48,703 nt of DNA from Alphaproteobacteria bacterium (GCA_016297965.1 JAEDDP010000007.1:1-48703); one strand, 5' to 3'; positions 26,247 to 34,532 are shown, counted from the first letter of the stretch. Program-made: numbers and translations. The notes: generated by a model not told the origin, from the letters alone.

Positions 26247-28068
26247 TGCGGAGCTTATAAAGGTTTTTAATCGCCGTGCCCTTATCGTGTCGGGTGGGGA
26301 ATTATTCCTGTTTTCCATACTTGCAGGGCGCCTTTACCAACTTCAAATCCTTGACAGTGAAAAGTATAAAAAGCTTTCAGAAAAAAACAGTGTTCGTATA
26401 AAGTTTTTGCCTCCACCACGTGGAATTATTACTGACCGTTTTGATGTTGAAATGGCGGTAAATGTAAATAATTATGGTATTCAAATGATACCGGAGGAAG
26501 TAACCGCCCAGGGTCTTTCGGTGGAGGAGATTTTGAACCGTATTTCTGAACTTATTCCACTAACCGAAAAGGAAAAAGAAAAGGTCCTTAAAAATGTAAA
26601 AAAGAAAAGGGCATTTTTCCCTGTGTTCGTGAAAAATAACCTTGGTTGGTCCGAAATGGCAAAAATTCAGGTTAATAATTTGGATTTTTCCGGTGTCTAT
26701 GTGGAGGAGGGAAAACAACGTTATTATCCGTTTAACGAGGTTGCATCTCATGTGATTGGTTATGTTTCCGATGTAACTGAACAGGAATTGAAAAACGACC
26801 CATCGCCGATTTTGCAACTTCCCGATTTCAAAACCGGAAAGGCGGGCGTTGAAAAACTGATGGATAAGGAACTTCGTGGTGAAGTTGGTGAAACAATTCA
26901 GGTTGTAAATGCAACCGGCCGTGTGATTGAAACATTGGATGACAAAAAGAAAAAGGCAATCCCCGGACAACGTGTAAACCTTACTATTGATAAACGACTT
27001 CAAGAATACGCATATATGCGGATAAAGGAAGAAAGTGCCAGTGCCGTGATAATGGATATTTACACCGGTGAAATTTTAATGATGATTTCCGTACCGGCAT
27101 ACAATCCAAACATTTTTACCGATGAAAATATGTCGGCAAAGGAGTTTGAAAAGCTTTTTTCAAATCCACGCCATCCGTTCATAAATAAGGCAATAGAAGG
27201 TTTGTATGCTCCTGGTTCTACATTCAAACCTATGACAGCGCTTGCTGCCCTTGCAGATGGAAAGTTGACTACAAATACAAAGATAAACTGTACTGGACAT
27301 TTTGATTTTGGTGATGGCCGTTACCATTGTTGGAATACCGCCGGTCATGGATTACTAAATCTTGAACAATCATTGCTTCATTCATGCGACGTTTTTTATT
27401 ACACATTGGCAACCAAAATGAATATGGATGTAATTCAGGATATGGCATACAAGTTCGGACTTGGGGATTATACTGGAATTGAACTTGCCAATGAACGAAA
27501 GGGACAAGTCCCAGGTCGTGATTGGAAACGAAATTATAAAAGTGAAGCTTGGTATACCGGTGATACAATTACCGCCTCTATTGGTCAGGGGTTCACACTT
27601 GTAACACCTCTTCAACTTGCGGTTATGACTTCGCGTATTGCAAATGGGGGTATTGCCGTAAAGCCAAGAATTATAAAAAATAAGAATGAAGGAAACATTT
27701 TCTTTCCATCACTAAATGTTGACCCACGCCACCTTAATTTGGTGAAAAAGGGAATGTTCGCGGTTGTAAATCATCCACGCGGTACTGGACGTACAGCATA
27801 TATTGAGTATAAGGGGGCGCATATGGCGGGAAAAACCGGAACAACTCAGGTTAAACGTATTTCCCGTGAAGAGCGCGCCCGCGGTGTTATCCGTCAAGAG
27901 GATTTACCATGGAAATACAGAAACCACGCTTTGTTTGTTGGTTATGCACCATACAAAAATCCACGTTTTGCAGTAAGTGTTGTTGTTGAACACGGAATGT
28001 CCGGTTCGGGAACGGCGGCACCTATTGCCCGTGATTTAATGGAAAAAACATTGGAACTTTATTTATAG
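26239..28068 (+). CDS. mrdA: Penicillin-binding protein 2 (elongasome transpeptidase)
   Basis: A 609-residue class B PBP that cross-links peptidoglycan during cell elongation together with RodA. It has an N-terminal membrane helix near residues 16-34, the dimerisation domain with PPPRGIITDR and YPFNEVASHVIGYV, then the transpeptidase domain. Active-site motifs are STFK (Ser327, Lys330), SCD (Ser382-Asp384, the SxD form usual in PBP2) and KTGT (Lys532). It overlaps mreD and precedes mrdB by 11 bases, a full mreCD-mrdAB operon. Confidence 0.96.
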   Translation: MRDAELIKVFNRRALIVSGGELFLFSILAGRLYQLQILDSEKYKKLSEKNSVRIKFLPPPRGIITDRFDVEMAVNVNNYGIQMIPEEVTAQGLSVEEILNRISELIPLTEKEKEKVLKNVKKKRAFFPVFVKNNLGWSEMAKIQVNNLDFSGVYVEEGKQRYYPFNEVASHVIGYVSDVTEQELKNDPSPILQLPDFKTGKAGVEKLMDKELRGEVGETIQVVNATGRVIETLDDKKKKAIPGQRVNLTIDKRLQEYAYMRIKEESASAVIMDIYTGEILMMISVPAYNPNIFTDENMSAKEFEKLFSNPRHPFINKAIEGLYAPGSTFKPMTALAALADGKLTTNTKINCTGHFDFGDGRYHCWNTAGHGLLNLEQSLLHSCDVFYYTLATKMNMDVIQDMAYKFGLGDYTGIELANERKGQVPGRDWKRNYKSEAWYTGDTITASIGQGFTLVTPLQLAVMTSRIANGGIAVKPRIIKNKNEGNIFFPSLNVDPRHLNLVKKGMFAVVNHPRGTGRTAYIEYKGAHMAGKTGTTQVKRISREERARGVIRQEDLPWKYRNHALFVGYAPYKNPRFAVSVVVEHGMSGSGTAAPIARDLMEKTLELYL

Positions 28069-28079
28069 GAGAAGGCAAA

Positions 28080-29273
28080 ATGCTTGATTATTCATTAAGT
28101 ATGAAAAAAAGTGGAAGGATGAGTATCCTGTCAAAATTTTTATGCCTTAATTGGAAACTTGTTTTGCTTTTGCTTTTGCTTTGTTCTGTTGGTGTAGTTA
28201 TTCTTTACAGTGCCGGAAAGGCAGAATGTCCGGATGCATTTAAGTGTTTAATAAGTTATGGAAGTTGGCGCCCATGGGCATTATCACAAATTCCAAAAAT
28301 TTTGATTGGCTTTTTCATCCTTTTTGTGGTGGCAGTTATTGATTTAAAGGTATGGGTGAAATATGCCTATTGGTTTTACGGTTTTTCGGTACTACTTTTA
28401 ATTGGTGTTACATTTTTTGGACACGTTGGTATGGGGGCACAACGTTGGCTTAACCTTGGCTTTATAAAGATACAGCCATCCGAACTTATGAAAATCACAC
28501 TGGTTTTAGCACTTGCAAAATATTTTGCAGCATTAAGTATAAAGGAAATCCACAGTTCCTATTACCTTTTGTTTCCCGTATTTTTGGTTGGACTTCCCGT
28601 TATTTTGGTTATAAAGCAACCTGATTTAGGAACGGCAATGAGCTTACTTTTTGTATCCGGTATTGTGTTTTTTATTGCCGGCGTTCAATCGTGGAAATTT
28701 GGGGCGGTACTACTTGTTGGACTTCTTGCCTTTCCGGTTATTTGGAAATATGGTTTGCACGATTACCAAAAACAAAGGGTTATTATTTTTATGAATCCAG
28801 AAAAGGATATTATGGGTTCCGGATACCACATAACCCAATCCAAAATTTCACTTGGATCCGGTGGTTTTTGGGGAAAGGGATACCTTAACGGAACACAAAG
28901 TCATTTGAATTTTTTACCGGAAAAGCAAACCGATTTTATTTTCACAATGTTTGCCGAAGAATTTGGAATGTTCGGTTGTCTTTGCCTGTTCGCACTCATT
29001 ATTGCGATTTTGTGGCAATGTTATCGTTCCGCCTTCGTCAGCCGAAATACATTTGGTAAACTTTTGGCATTGGGGCTTTCCGCAAACTTCTTTGTTTACT
29101 TTTTTGTAAACACCGCAATGGTTATGGGATTACTTCCGGTTGTGGGTGTGCCATCACCTTTGCTTTCCTATGGTGGAACGGCAATGATGACACTTCTTTT
29201 GGGATTTGGACTTATTGAATGTTGCTTTGTACACAGCGATATGATTATCAGTTCAAAAAGCGATTACCTATAA
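28080..29273 (+). CDS. mrdB: RodA peptidoglycan glycosyltransferase (SEDS)
   Basis: A 397-residue SEDS protein with about ten membrane helices. RodA polymerises lipid II during elongation. Family segments are GAQRWLNLGFIKIQPSELMK, IKQPDLGTAM, NFLPEKQTDFIFTMFAEEFG (with the Glu-Gln-Asp cluster) and VVGVPSPLLSYGGTAMM near the C-terminus. GGAGAAGG precedes the ATG. It forms the synthase pair with the PBP2 encoded just upstream. No clear terminator follows; the next gene has its own promoter. Confidence 0.96.
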   Translation: MLDYSLSMKKSGRMSILSKFLCLNWKLVLLLLLLCSVGVVILYSAGKAECPDAFKCLISYGSWRPWALSQIPKILIGFFILFVVAVIDLKVWVKYAYWFYGFSVLLLIGVTFFGHVGMGAQRWLNLGFIKIQPSELMKITLVLALAKYFAALSIKEIHSSYYLLFPVFLVGLPVILVIKQPDLGTAMSLLFVSGIVFFIAGVQSWKFGAVLLVGLLAFPVIWKYGLHDYQKQRVIIFMNPEKDIMGSGYHITQSKISLGSGGFWGKGYLNGTQSHLNFLPEKQTDFIFTMFAEEFGMFGCLCLFALIIAILWQCYRSAFVSRNTFGKLLALGLSANFFVYFFVNTAMVMGLLPVVGVPSPLLSYGGTAMMTLLLGFGLIECCFVHSDMIISSKSDYL

Positions 29274-29288
29274 CTGTATATATTTATA

Positions 29289-29316
29289 TTGAATTTTAAA
29301 ACATATATATTATAAT
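29289..29316 (+). promoter_or_regulatory. Promoter of the CaCA-family exchanger gene
   Basis: TTGAAT (29289-29294), 16 bases, TATAAT (29311-29316). Transcription would begin about 29323, after the first in-frame ATG (29322), so it decides the start of the gene in favour of ATG 29334. Confidence 0.7.
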
Positions 29317-29333
29317 AAAGCATGGAGTTTTTT

Positions 29334-30410
29334 ATGTTGGCTTTTTATCATATTTTTTTATTATTTTTAAGTTCCTATGTTATATGGAAGGTATGTGATT
29401 CATTTCAACTTGCCTCAATCTTTATTGGTAAAAATATGCCAAATGGAACACGTGGTGCAACGATAAATGCAATCGGAAGTTCAATTCCGGAATTTTTAAC
29501 ATCCATTATTGCTATTTTTAAATATTCGGATGTAAACGGGGCATTATTTGGTATTGCCAACACGACGGGAAGTGTGATTTATAATATAACAATTATTCCA
29601 TTTTTTGTTATAATTTCATGCTATATTTTTAAAAATGTGGAAAGGATAAATTTTAATAAACGAATACTTTTTCGTGACGGTATATTTTTAATTTTTACAC
29701 AAATCGCCCTTACAAAAATTTTGGAAACCGGTGTGTTTACCTATATATCTTCATTTTGTCTTGTTTTTATTTACATTATATACTTGTTTATACTTTTTAA
29801 ATTTTCAATTGGAGAAAAACAATTTGAACAATCAAACACAAAATTGCAACATTCAAAATCATTGCTGGTAAACATTTTAAACATAAATTTATTTTCTCTA
29901 CTTTTTCCGCACAAAAAGGAAATAACAAAATTTAATTCCGTTGTGATTTTGACCTTTTGTATTATCCTTTTTTATTTTATGTGTCACATCCTTGTATCAA
30001 GCAGTTATGCCCTTGGCGATATTTTGCATATCCCAAGCTATATTGTGGCAATAACCCTTACCGCCATTGCAACATCCGTTCCAGATACAATTTTATCCGT
30101 AAAGGATGCAAAGATAAATGAATTTGATGAATCAATTACAAACGTTTTTGGTTCCAACATTTTTAATATAAGCTTTTGTATTGGTGCTCCAATGCTTTTG
30201 TATAATATAGTTTATTCCACAGACATATTTTTGGGGGAAGATTCTGTATCCGATATAAATAATTTTAAATATTTAAGCATTATATATATTGTGATAAGTA
30301 TGATTTTGCTTTCAACAAAAACAAAAAAATATTGGAAAATAAAGGCATTATTTTTTGTAATACTTTATGCTATTTTTCTTTACCTTTTGATAATGAAAAT
30401 CCAACCTTAA
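29334..30410 (+). CDS. Sodium/calcium exchanger (CaCA) family membrane protein
   Basis: 358 residues from ATG 29334 (GGAG at 29324-29327, 6 bases upstream). About ten membrane helices fall in two halves. Each half carries an alpha-repeat: NAIGSSIPEFLTS in the first and TAIATSVPDTILS in the second, with the acidic Glu and Asp that bind cation. An hydrophilic loop separates the halves (about residues 155-200). The family exchanges Ca2+ for Na+ or H+; the exact ions cannot be told. The stop codon abuts the stop of the convergent sspB gene with no gap. Confidence 0.82.
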   Translation: MLAFYHIFLLFLSSYVIWKVCDSFQLASIFIGKNMPNGTRGATINAIGSSIPEFLTSIIAIFKYSDVNGALFGIANTTGSVIYNITIIPFFVIISCYIFKNVERINFNKRILFRDGIFLIFTQIALTKILETGVFTYISSFCLVFIYIIYLFILFKFSIGEKQFEQSNTKLQHSKSLLVNILNINLFSLLFPHKKEITKFNSVVILTFCIILFYFMCHILVSSSYALGDILHIPSYIVAITLTAIATSVPDTILSVKDAKINEFDESITNVFGSNIFNISFCIGAPMLLYNIVYSTDIFLGEDSVSDINNFKYLSIIYIVISMILLSTKTKKYWKIKALFFVILYAIFLYLLIMKIQP

Positions 30411-30896
30411 CTATGCCACATCATCCCCATTTGGCGATTGATTTTTTTTCATAAAATCGGACATTGAAATTATATTGCTGTCATCATCGGTATATGAAAG
30501 TTCTGGTTCTTCCTCCTCAACAATACCAACTGGAATATCCGTAGGATTAAATGAAAGGGAGAAATCAACCGATGGGTCATTGAATGCAATAAGCGAGTTA
30601 AAAGGAACAATGATGTGATAATTATAATTATTGAACGACAATGTCACACCAAAGCCACTGTCCGACACGGAAAGATTTGAAAATTCGTGTTGTAAAACAA
30701 TGGTAAGTGTATCCGGATATTGTTTTAAAAGGAAATCAGGAACCACCACACCCTTTGCATCTGTTTTAAATGTTATATAAAAATAATGTTCGCCATAAAG
30801 TCCGTACATTGCCACCTGTTTAAGGGCATTCTTAACAACGGAAAGTAGGGCGTTGTCAAGCATTTGGTGATAATTTAAGAAATCATTTCCTTGCAT
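30411..30896 (-). CDS. sspB: SspB-like ClpXP adaptor protein
   Basis: 161 residues from the ATG at 30894-30896, where GGAG stands 8 bases upstream. The N-terminal domain has LNYHQMLDNALLSVVKNALKQ, HYFYITFKTDAKGVVVPDFLLKQYP and ITIVL-like strands followed by HEF and a FNN/Y Y H I I V P F segment, all fitting the alphaproteobacterial SspB dimer fold. The C-terminal third is an acidic flexible linker ending in a short motif (SNIISMSDFMKK) and tail that would dock on ClpX. SspB delivers ssrA-tagged and other substrates to ClpXP. It is convergent with the exchanger gene and divergent from nusB. Confidence 0.85.
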   Translation of the reverse strand: MQGNDFLNYHQMLDNALLSVVKNALKQVAMYGLYGEHYFYITFKTDAKGVVVPDFLLKQYPDTLTIVLQHEFSNLSVSDSGFGVTLSFNNYNYHIIVPFNSLIAFNDPSVDFSLSFNPTDIPVGIVEEEEPELSYTDDDSNIISMSDFMKKNQSPNGDDVA

Positions 30897-31021
30897 AATT
30901 ATTCTCCTTTTACAACAAAGAATATAAAACAAAGAAATTTTAATTGCAAACAAAACTTTATTCTTTCCTTTTTTATAAAACTATTATATATTAACTAAAC
31001 AAAAAATAAAAAGGATATATT

Positions 31022-31483
31022 ATGAAAGATTTAAAAAAAGAAAATATTACTCTTAATACACGAATTGCAGCGGTACAATGTTCTTACTCCGTGTTGTTTA
31101 TGGGCGAAAGACTTACATCAAAAACAATGACTTATTTCAAAACAAAATCATTCCTTTCTGAAACTGATGAAAAGGAAGATAAGCCGATTGAGGTAAACGA
31201 AAAACTTTTCGGTTTCCTTGTAAAGGGGATTATAAATAATCACGAATTTTTGGATCACGAAATTTCAAAGTTTTTGAAAATAGAATTGTCCAAAAATGAC
31301 AGCCTTATCGTTTCAATTATTCGTGCCGGTACATTTGAATTGTTATTCAGACGTAATACCCCAGCCCCAGTTGTGATTTCCGAATATACAAGGGTCGCAA
31401 GTAAGTTTTATCCAGAAAAAAAGACCGCATTGGTTAATGCAGTCTTAGATAGAATAGCAAAGGAAAACAAACCAAGTCTTTAA
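31022..31483 (+). CDS. nusB: Transcription antitermination factor NusB
   Basis: 153 residues, the usual size. The all-helical NusB fold is recognisable from TRIAAVQCSYSVLFMGE at the N-terminus, and IIRAGTFELLFR plus VVISEYTRVASKFYPEKKTALVNAVLDRIA at the C-terminal half. NusB with S10 (NusE, encoded at 37264) binds boxA RNA and supports rRNA transcription. AAGGAT precedes the ATG. Its last 4 bases overlap the convergent small gene. ribH, a frequent upstream partner, is not here. Confidence 0.9.
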   Translation: MKDLKKENITLNTRIAAVQCSYSVLFMGERLTSKTMTYFKTKSFLSETDEKEDKPIEVNEKLFGFLVKGIINNHEFLDHEISKFLKIELSKNDSLIVSIIRAGTFELLFRRNTPAPVVISEYTRVASKFYPEKKTALVNAVLDRIAKENKPSL

Positions 31484-31689
31484 CGGCTTGTTTCCAATTG
31501 TATAATATTTTTCAAAACTTCAATTCTTCGTCTGTATGAAAGGTGATTATCAAACCTTATACTTAATACGCCAAGTTCTTCTGCTTGACATAAAAGACTT
31601 TCATAAATTTGAACTTCCTTTCTGTTTGATTTAAGCTTTCCGCCTTTTCTGTTTCTGTATGCTTCGTGTGCTTGATTTAATACGTTCAT
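31480..31689 (-). CDS. Small hypothetical basic protein
   Basis: 69 residues from the ATG at 31687-31689 (weak AGGT upstream). It is basic and helical (MNVLNQAHEAYRNRKGGKLK), with a second half rich in Arg and Leu (YRRRIEVLKNIIQLETSR). A good promoter lies about 50 bases upstream (TTGACA 31769-31764, 17 bases, TATTTT 31746-31741). The frame remains open far upstream, but that part crosses the promoter. No family is recognised; a nucleic-acid-binding role would be guesswork from charge. Confidence 0.65.
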   Translation of the reverse strand: MNVLNQAHEAYRNRKGGKLKSNRKEVQIYESLLCQAEELGVLSIRFDNHLSYRRRIEVLKNIIQLETSR

Positions 31690-31740
31690 TTTGATACCTA
31701 TATTTTGTTTGTATATATAACTTTTTTTAGTTATGAAAGA

Positions 31741-31769
31741 AAAATAAAACAAAAATATTATTTTGTCAA
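31741..31769 (-). promoter_or_regulatory. Promoter of the 69-residue gene
   Basis: Minus strand: TATATTGACAA contains TTGACA (31769-31764); 17 bases on is TATTTT (31746-31741). The transcript then carries ATAACT-aaaaaa-AGTTAT, a small inverted repeat, before the start codon. Confidence 0.6.
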
Positions 31770-31869
31770 TATAATTTGTATAAATTTTAAAGGTATTTAC
31801 TTTTTTAAATTGTTTTGTTAAAATAGGGGAACTTGAAATAAAATTCATTTCTTGTAATCGGAGGAAGTT

Positions 31870-32880
31870 ATGGACAGGATTATTGATTCAAAGGAAAACA
31901 AAGAAGATATTACAAGGGATGAAAGTGTTCGCCCATTATCCATTGACGATTTTATCGGACAATCAAGGATAAAGGAGAATTTAAAGGTTTTTATAAAATC
32001 CGCAAAAAGTCGTAAAAATGCGATGGACCATTGCCTTCTTTACGGTCCTCCGGGACTTGGTAAAACAACACTTGCAAACATTATTGCCATAGAACTTGGC
32101 GTTGGATTTCGTGCCACATCTGCCCCTATGATTACAAAAACTGGGGATTTGGCGGCGATACTTACAAACCTTCAACCAAACGATGTCCTTTTCATTGATG
32201 AAATTCATCGTCTTTCCCCATCTATTGAGGAAGTTTTGTATTCCGCGATGGAAGATTTTAAACTTGATTTGATTATTGGAGAGGGACCCGCCGCCCGTTC
32301 GGTAAGGATTGATATTTCTCCGTTTACACTTATTGGTGCAACAACCAGAACAGGACTTCTTTCAACCCCTCTTCGTGAAAGGTTTGGTATTCCATTGGCA
32401 TTTGAATTTTATACAGAGGACGATTTGTCCGAAATCGTAAAGCGGGCAGGGCATATTTTAAATATTTCCTTATCCGATGCTGGTGCTATTGAAATCGCCA
32501 AACGTTCCCGTGGAACTCCACGTGTTGCCAACAGGCTTTTAAAGCGTGTTCGTGATTTTGCAGTCGTGGATAATAAAAGCGTTATTGATGAGGATGAAGC
32601 AAAAACTTCACTTCAAAAATTATCCGTTGATGAATACGGACTTGATAACCTTGACCGCCGTTATTTAAGGTTGATTATTGAAAATTATTCCGGTGGTCCC
32701 GTTGGAATTGAAACTCTTTCCGCCTTGCTTAGTGAGGAAACCGATACAATAGAGGATGTGATTGAACCATACCTTCTTCAAATTGGATTTTTGCAACGCA
32801 CCCCACGTGGTCGTATTATAACGGAAAAAGCATACAAGCATTTAGGTTTGGAAAATCTTTTCATAAAAAGGGATGAATAA
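31870..32880 (+). CDS. ruvB: Holliday junction branch migration helicase RuvB
   Basis: A 336-residue AAA+ motor that drives branch migration with RuvA. N-terminal VRPLSIDDFIGQ is the family opening. Walker A is GPPGLGKTT (Lys65), Walker B is FIDEIHRL, sensor 1 is IGATTRTGLLSTPLRERFG and the C-terminal winged helix has GFLQRTPRGR. GGAGGAAG precedes the ATG. ruvC and ruvA, usual upstream neighbours, are absent; the ybgC start follows the stop codon directly. Confidence 0.97.
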   Translation: MDRIIDSKENKEDITRDESVRPLSIDDFIGQSRIKENLKVFIKSAKSRKNAMDHCLLYGPPGLGKTTLANIIAIELGVGFRATSAPMITKTGDLAAILTNLQPNDVLFIDEIHRLSPSIEEVLYSAMEDFKLDLIIGEGPAARSVRIDISPFTLIGATTRTGLLSTPLRERFGIPLAFEFYTEDDLSEIVKRAGHILNISLSDAGAIEIAKRSRGTPRVANRLLKRVRDFAVVDNKSVIDEDEAKTSLQKLSVDEYGLDNLDRRYLRLIIENYSGGPVGIETLSALLSEETDTIEDVIEPYLLQIGFLQRTPRGRIITEKAYKHLGLENLFIKRDE

Positions 32881-33336
32881 ATGGAAAATATAAAGGCTTC
32901 ATTTGGAATATTAAAGGATAACACACACTACTTTCCTGTACATGTTTACTATAATCATACTGATGCTGGGCAAATCGTTTATTTTGCAAATTATTTGCGT
33001 ATGACAGAGGAAGCCCGTGTTGCAATGTTTAATATGTTGGCATCCGATGATGAAAAGGGACACAAAGAATTGCAATCCGTTGGTGATTTTGTTGTTCGTT
33101 CCTGCAATGCCGAATATTTGAAATCGGCGGTGCTTAATGATGATCTTGTTGTTGTATCAAAGGTTGTTGATATGGGAAAGGTTCAACTTGAATTATCTCA
33201 GGACATTTACCGTGGCGATGAGAAGTTGGTTGAGGTTAAATTTAAACTTGTCTTTGTCCGACTTTTACCGGATGGTTCCCACAAACCAAGCCGTATTCCG
33301 GAATTTTGGATGGAACGCCTTAAACAAATTGCATAG
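32881..33336 (+). CDS. ybgC: YbgC-type acyl-CoA thioesterase (hotdog fold)
   Basis: 151 residues of the 4-hydroxybenzoyl-CoA thioesterase-like hotdog family. The active-site region VYYNHTDAGQIVYFANYLRM has the catalytic Asp in the family position, and FVVRSCNAEYLKSAVLNDDL follows. In proteobacteria ybgC commonly heads the tol-pal cluster and follows ruv genes, and here ruvB is directly upstream with no spacer. tolQ does not follow; a terminator does. Confidence 0.9.
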   Translation: MENIKASFGILKDNTHYFPVHVYYNHTDAGQIVYFANYLRMTEEARVAMFNMLASDDEKGHKELQSVGDFVVRSCNAEYLKSAVLNDDLVVVSKVVDMGKVQLELSQDIYRGDEKLVEVKFKLVFVRLLPDGSHKPSRIPEFWMERLKQIA

Positions 33337-33340
33337 TTTT

Positions 33341-33370
33341 AAAAAAAAGACCTTATAAAAGGTCTTATCT
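33341..33370. terminator. Bidirectional terminator, with the stop codon of the minus-strand gene inside the stem
   Basis: AAGACCTT (33347-33354), loop ATAA, AAGGTCTT (33359-33366) is a perfect 8-base stem. Eight A precede it, so on the minus strand it ends in a long T run. It closes ybgC on the plus strand less perfectly. The stop of the 106-residue minus-strand gene (33365-33367) falls in the stem. Confidence 0.8.
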
Positions 33371-33685
33371 TAGGTAATATTTAAAATTTTCCGAAATTTT
33401 TTCAATTCTTCGTCTTGTTTTTAAAAGGCTTGAATAGTTATCGTAAAGTTCCTTATTTATTCCTTGAACTTCCTTGTTATTCAACAAATTCCCCATCGCT
33501 TCAATGCAAAAGTTGGAAAATGCAAAATTATCAATGTGTTCTATGCCGGTAAACAAAAGTTCCGTTGCAACATTGCAAACTTCAACAATAACGGAATGTT
33601 TCCAAAAAACATCATTTGCCAAATCCTTTTGCTTTTCAATAAGTTCATACTTTTTATTTATGATATTCCTTAATTCTGGGGGCAT
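33365..33685 (-). CDS. Hypothetical protein, helical
   Basis: 106 residues, predicted largely alpha-helical, with two cysteines and a central less charged stretch (IVEVCNVATELLFTGIEHI). GAGGTAAAGG precedes the ATG, and the upstream 63-residue gene ends 10 bases earlier, so they form a two-gene operon. It ends inside a terminator stem. No signal peptide, membrane segment or known motif is visible, and I do not recognise a family. Confidence 0.7.
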   Translation of the reverse strand: MPPELRNIINKKYELIEKQKDLANDVFWKHSVIVEVCNVATELLFTGIEHIDNFAFSNFCIEAMGNLLNNKEVQGINKELYDNYSSLLKTRRRIEKISENFKYYLR

Positions 33686-33695
33686 TTTTTTACCT

Positions 33696-33887
33696 TTACC
33701 TCATTTTCTGATTCATTTTTGCAACAAGCAAAGAATTTTCAATTTCCTTTAATCTTATTTTAAGGTACTTTATTTTCATATTTAATATGTGTTTTTCAAG
33801 TGGGACAATGGATTTTTTTTCAAATTTTTCCAATTCCTTTATTTCTTTTAATATGTTTTTCTTTTCTTGTTTAATATCTTTTATCAT
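33696..33887 (-). CDS. Small hypothetical coiled-coil protein
   Basis: 63 residues, about 40 percent Lys and Glu, with heptad-like Leu/Ile spacing throughout (IKQEKKNILKEIKELEKF), so probably one coiled coil or a helical hairpin. AAAGGG lies about 12 bases before the ATG. A very good promoter is 70 bases upstream. It is co-transcribed with the 106-residue gene. Function unknown; the size and pairing with another small helical protein suggest a small complex, but nothing more can be said. Confidence 0.65.
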   Translation of the reverse strand: MIKDIKQEKKNILKEIKELEKFEKKSIVPLEKHILNMKIKYLKIRLKEIENSLLVAKMNQKMR

Positions 33888-33954
33888 TTTTTTATAATCC
33901 CTTTTTAAAATTAAATTTTATAAAAATACATATATAATTACAAAAGTTGATTAA

Positions 33955-33983
33955 ATAATAGCTAAAAAAATATAATTTGTCAA
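33955..33983 (-). promoter_or_regulatory. Promoter of the two small minus-strand genes
   Basis: Minus strand TTGACA (33983-33978), 17 bases, TATTAT (33960-33955), five of six -10 matches. The surrounding TATATTGACAAATTATA is shared almost exactly with the promoter at 31741-31769. Confidence 0.75.
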
Positions 33984-34036
33984 TATAAAAATGAGGTATT
34001 TAAAATAAACAAAAAAATAAAAACTCTAAAATTTAA

Positions 34037-34065
34037 TTGACTCTTGTATTTTTTGGGATTAACAT
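34037..34065 (+). promoter_or_regulatory. Promoter of the str operon (rpsL)
   Basis: TTGACT (34037-34042), 17 bases, TAACAT (34060-34065). The leader of about 75 bases holds a perfect 8-base hairpin, AATAGATT-ctaa-AATCTATT (34082-34101). The wider 33888-34146 gap otherwise contains only very AT-rich sequence and the divergent promoter. Confidence 0.65.
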
Positions 34066-34146
34066 AAATCCACTTTAATTTAATAGATTCTAAAATCTAT
34101 TGTTTAACATATTGTAAAAACTAAAAAAAGAAAAAAGGATAAAAAT

Positions 34147-34518
34147 ATGCCAACTATAAATCAGTTGATAAAACATCCAAGAACTGATAAGATAAAAAAA
34201 TCTAAGGTTCCTGCAATGCAACAAAATCCACAAAAACGTGGCGTTTGCACAAGGGTTTATACAACAACCCCTAAAAAACCTAACTCCGCTTTGCGTAAGG
34301 TTGCTAGGGTTAAATTGGTTAATGGATATGAAGTAACTGCATATATTCCAGGTGTTGGTCACAACTTACAGGAACACTCTGTTGTTATGATTCGTGGTGG
34401 AAGAGTAAAGGATTTGCCTGGTGTTAGATATCACATTATTCGTGGTGTTCTTGATACTCAAGGTGTTGCAAACAGAAAACAAGGCCGTTCTCTATACGGT
34501 GCTAAAAGACCTAAATAA
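34147..34518 (+). CDS. rpsL: 30S ribosomal protein S12
   Basis: 123 residues, full length. S12 sits at the decoding centre. Conserved TTPKKPNSALRKVARV and GGRVKDLPGVRYH are both intact, and the lysines where streptomycin-resistance changes arise are in the sensitive wild-type form. It is the first gene of the str operon, behind its own promoter and AAAGGAT. rpsG follows by 14 bases. Confidence 0.98.
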   Translation: MPTINQLIKHPRTDKIKKSKVPAMQQNPQKRGVCTRVYTTTPKKPNSALRKVARVKLVNGYEVTAYIPGVGHNLQEHSVVMIRGGRVKDLPGVRYHIIRGVLDTQGVANRKQGRSLYGAKRPK

Positions 34519-34532
34519 TATAAGGAGCTAAT

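Noticed and set aside
27382..27390. SCD in PBP2 in place of SxN as a resistance change
   Set aside because: SxD is the normal form in PBP2 enzymes of the elongation complex, so it is not unusual.
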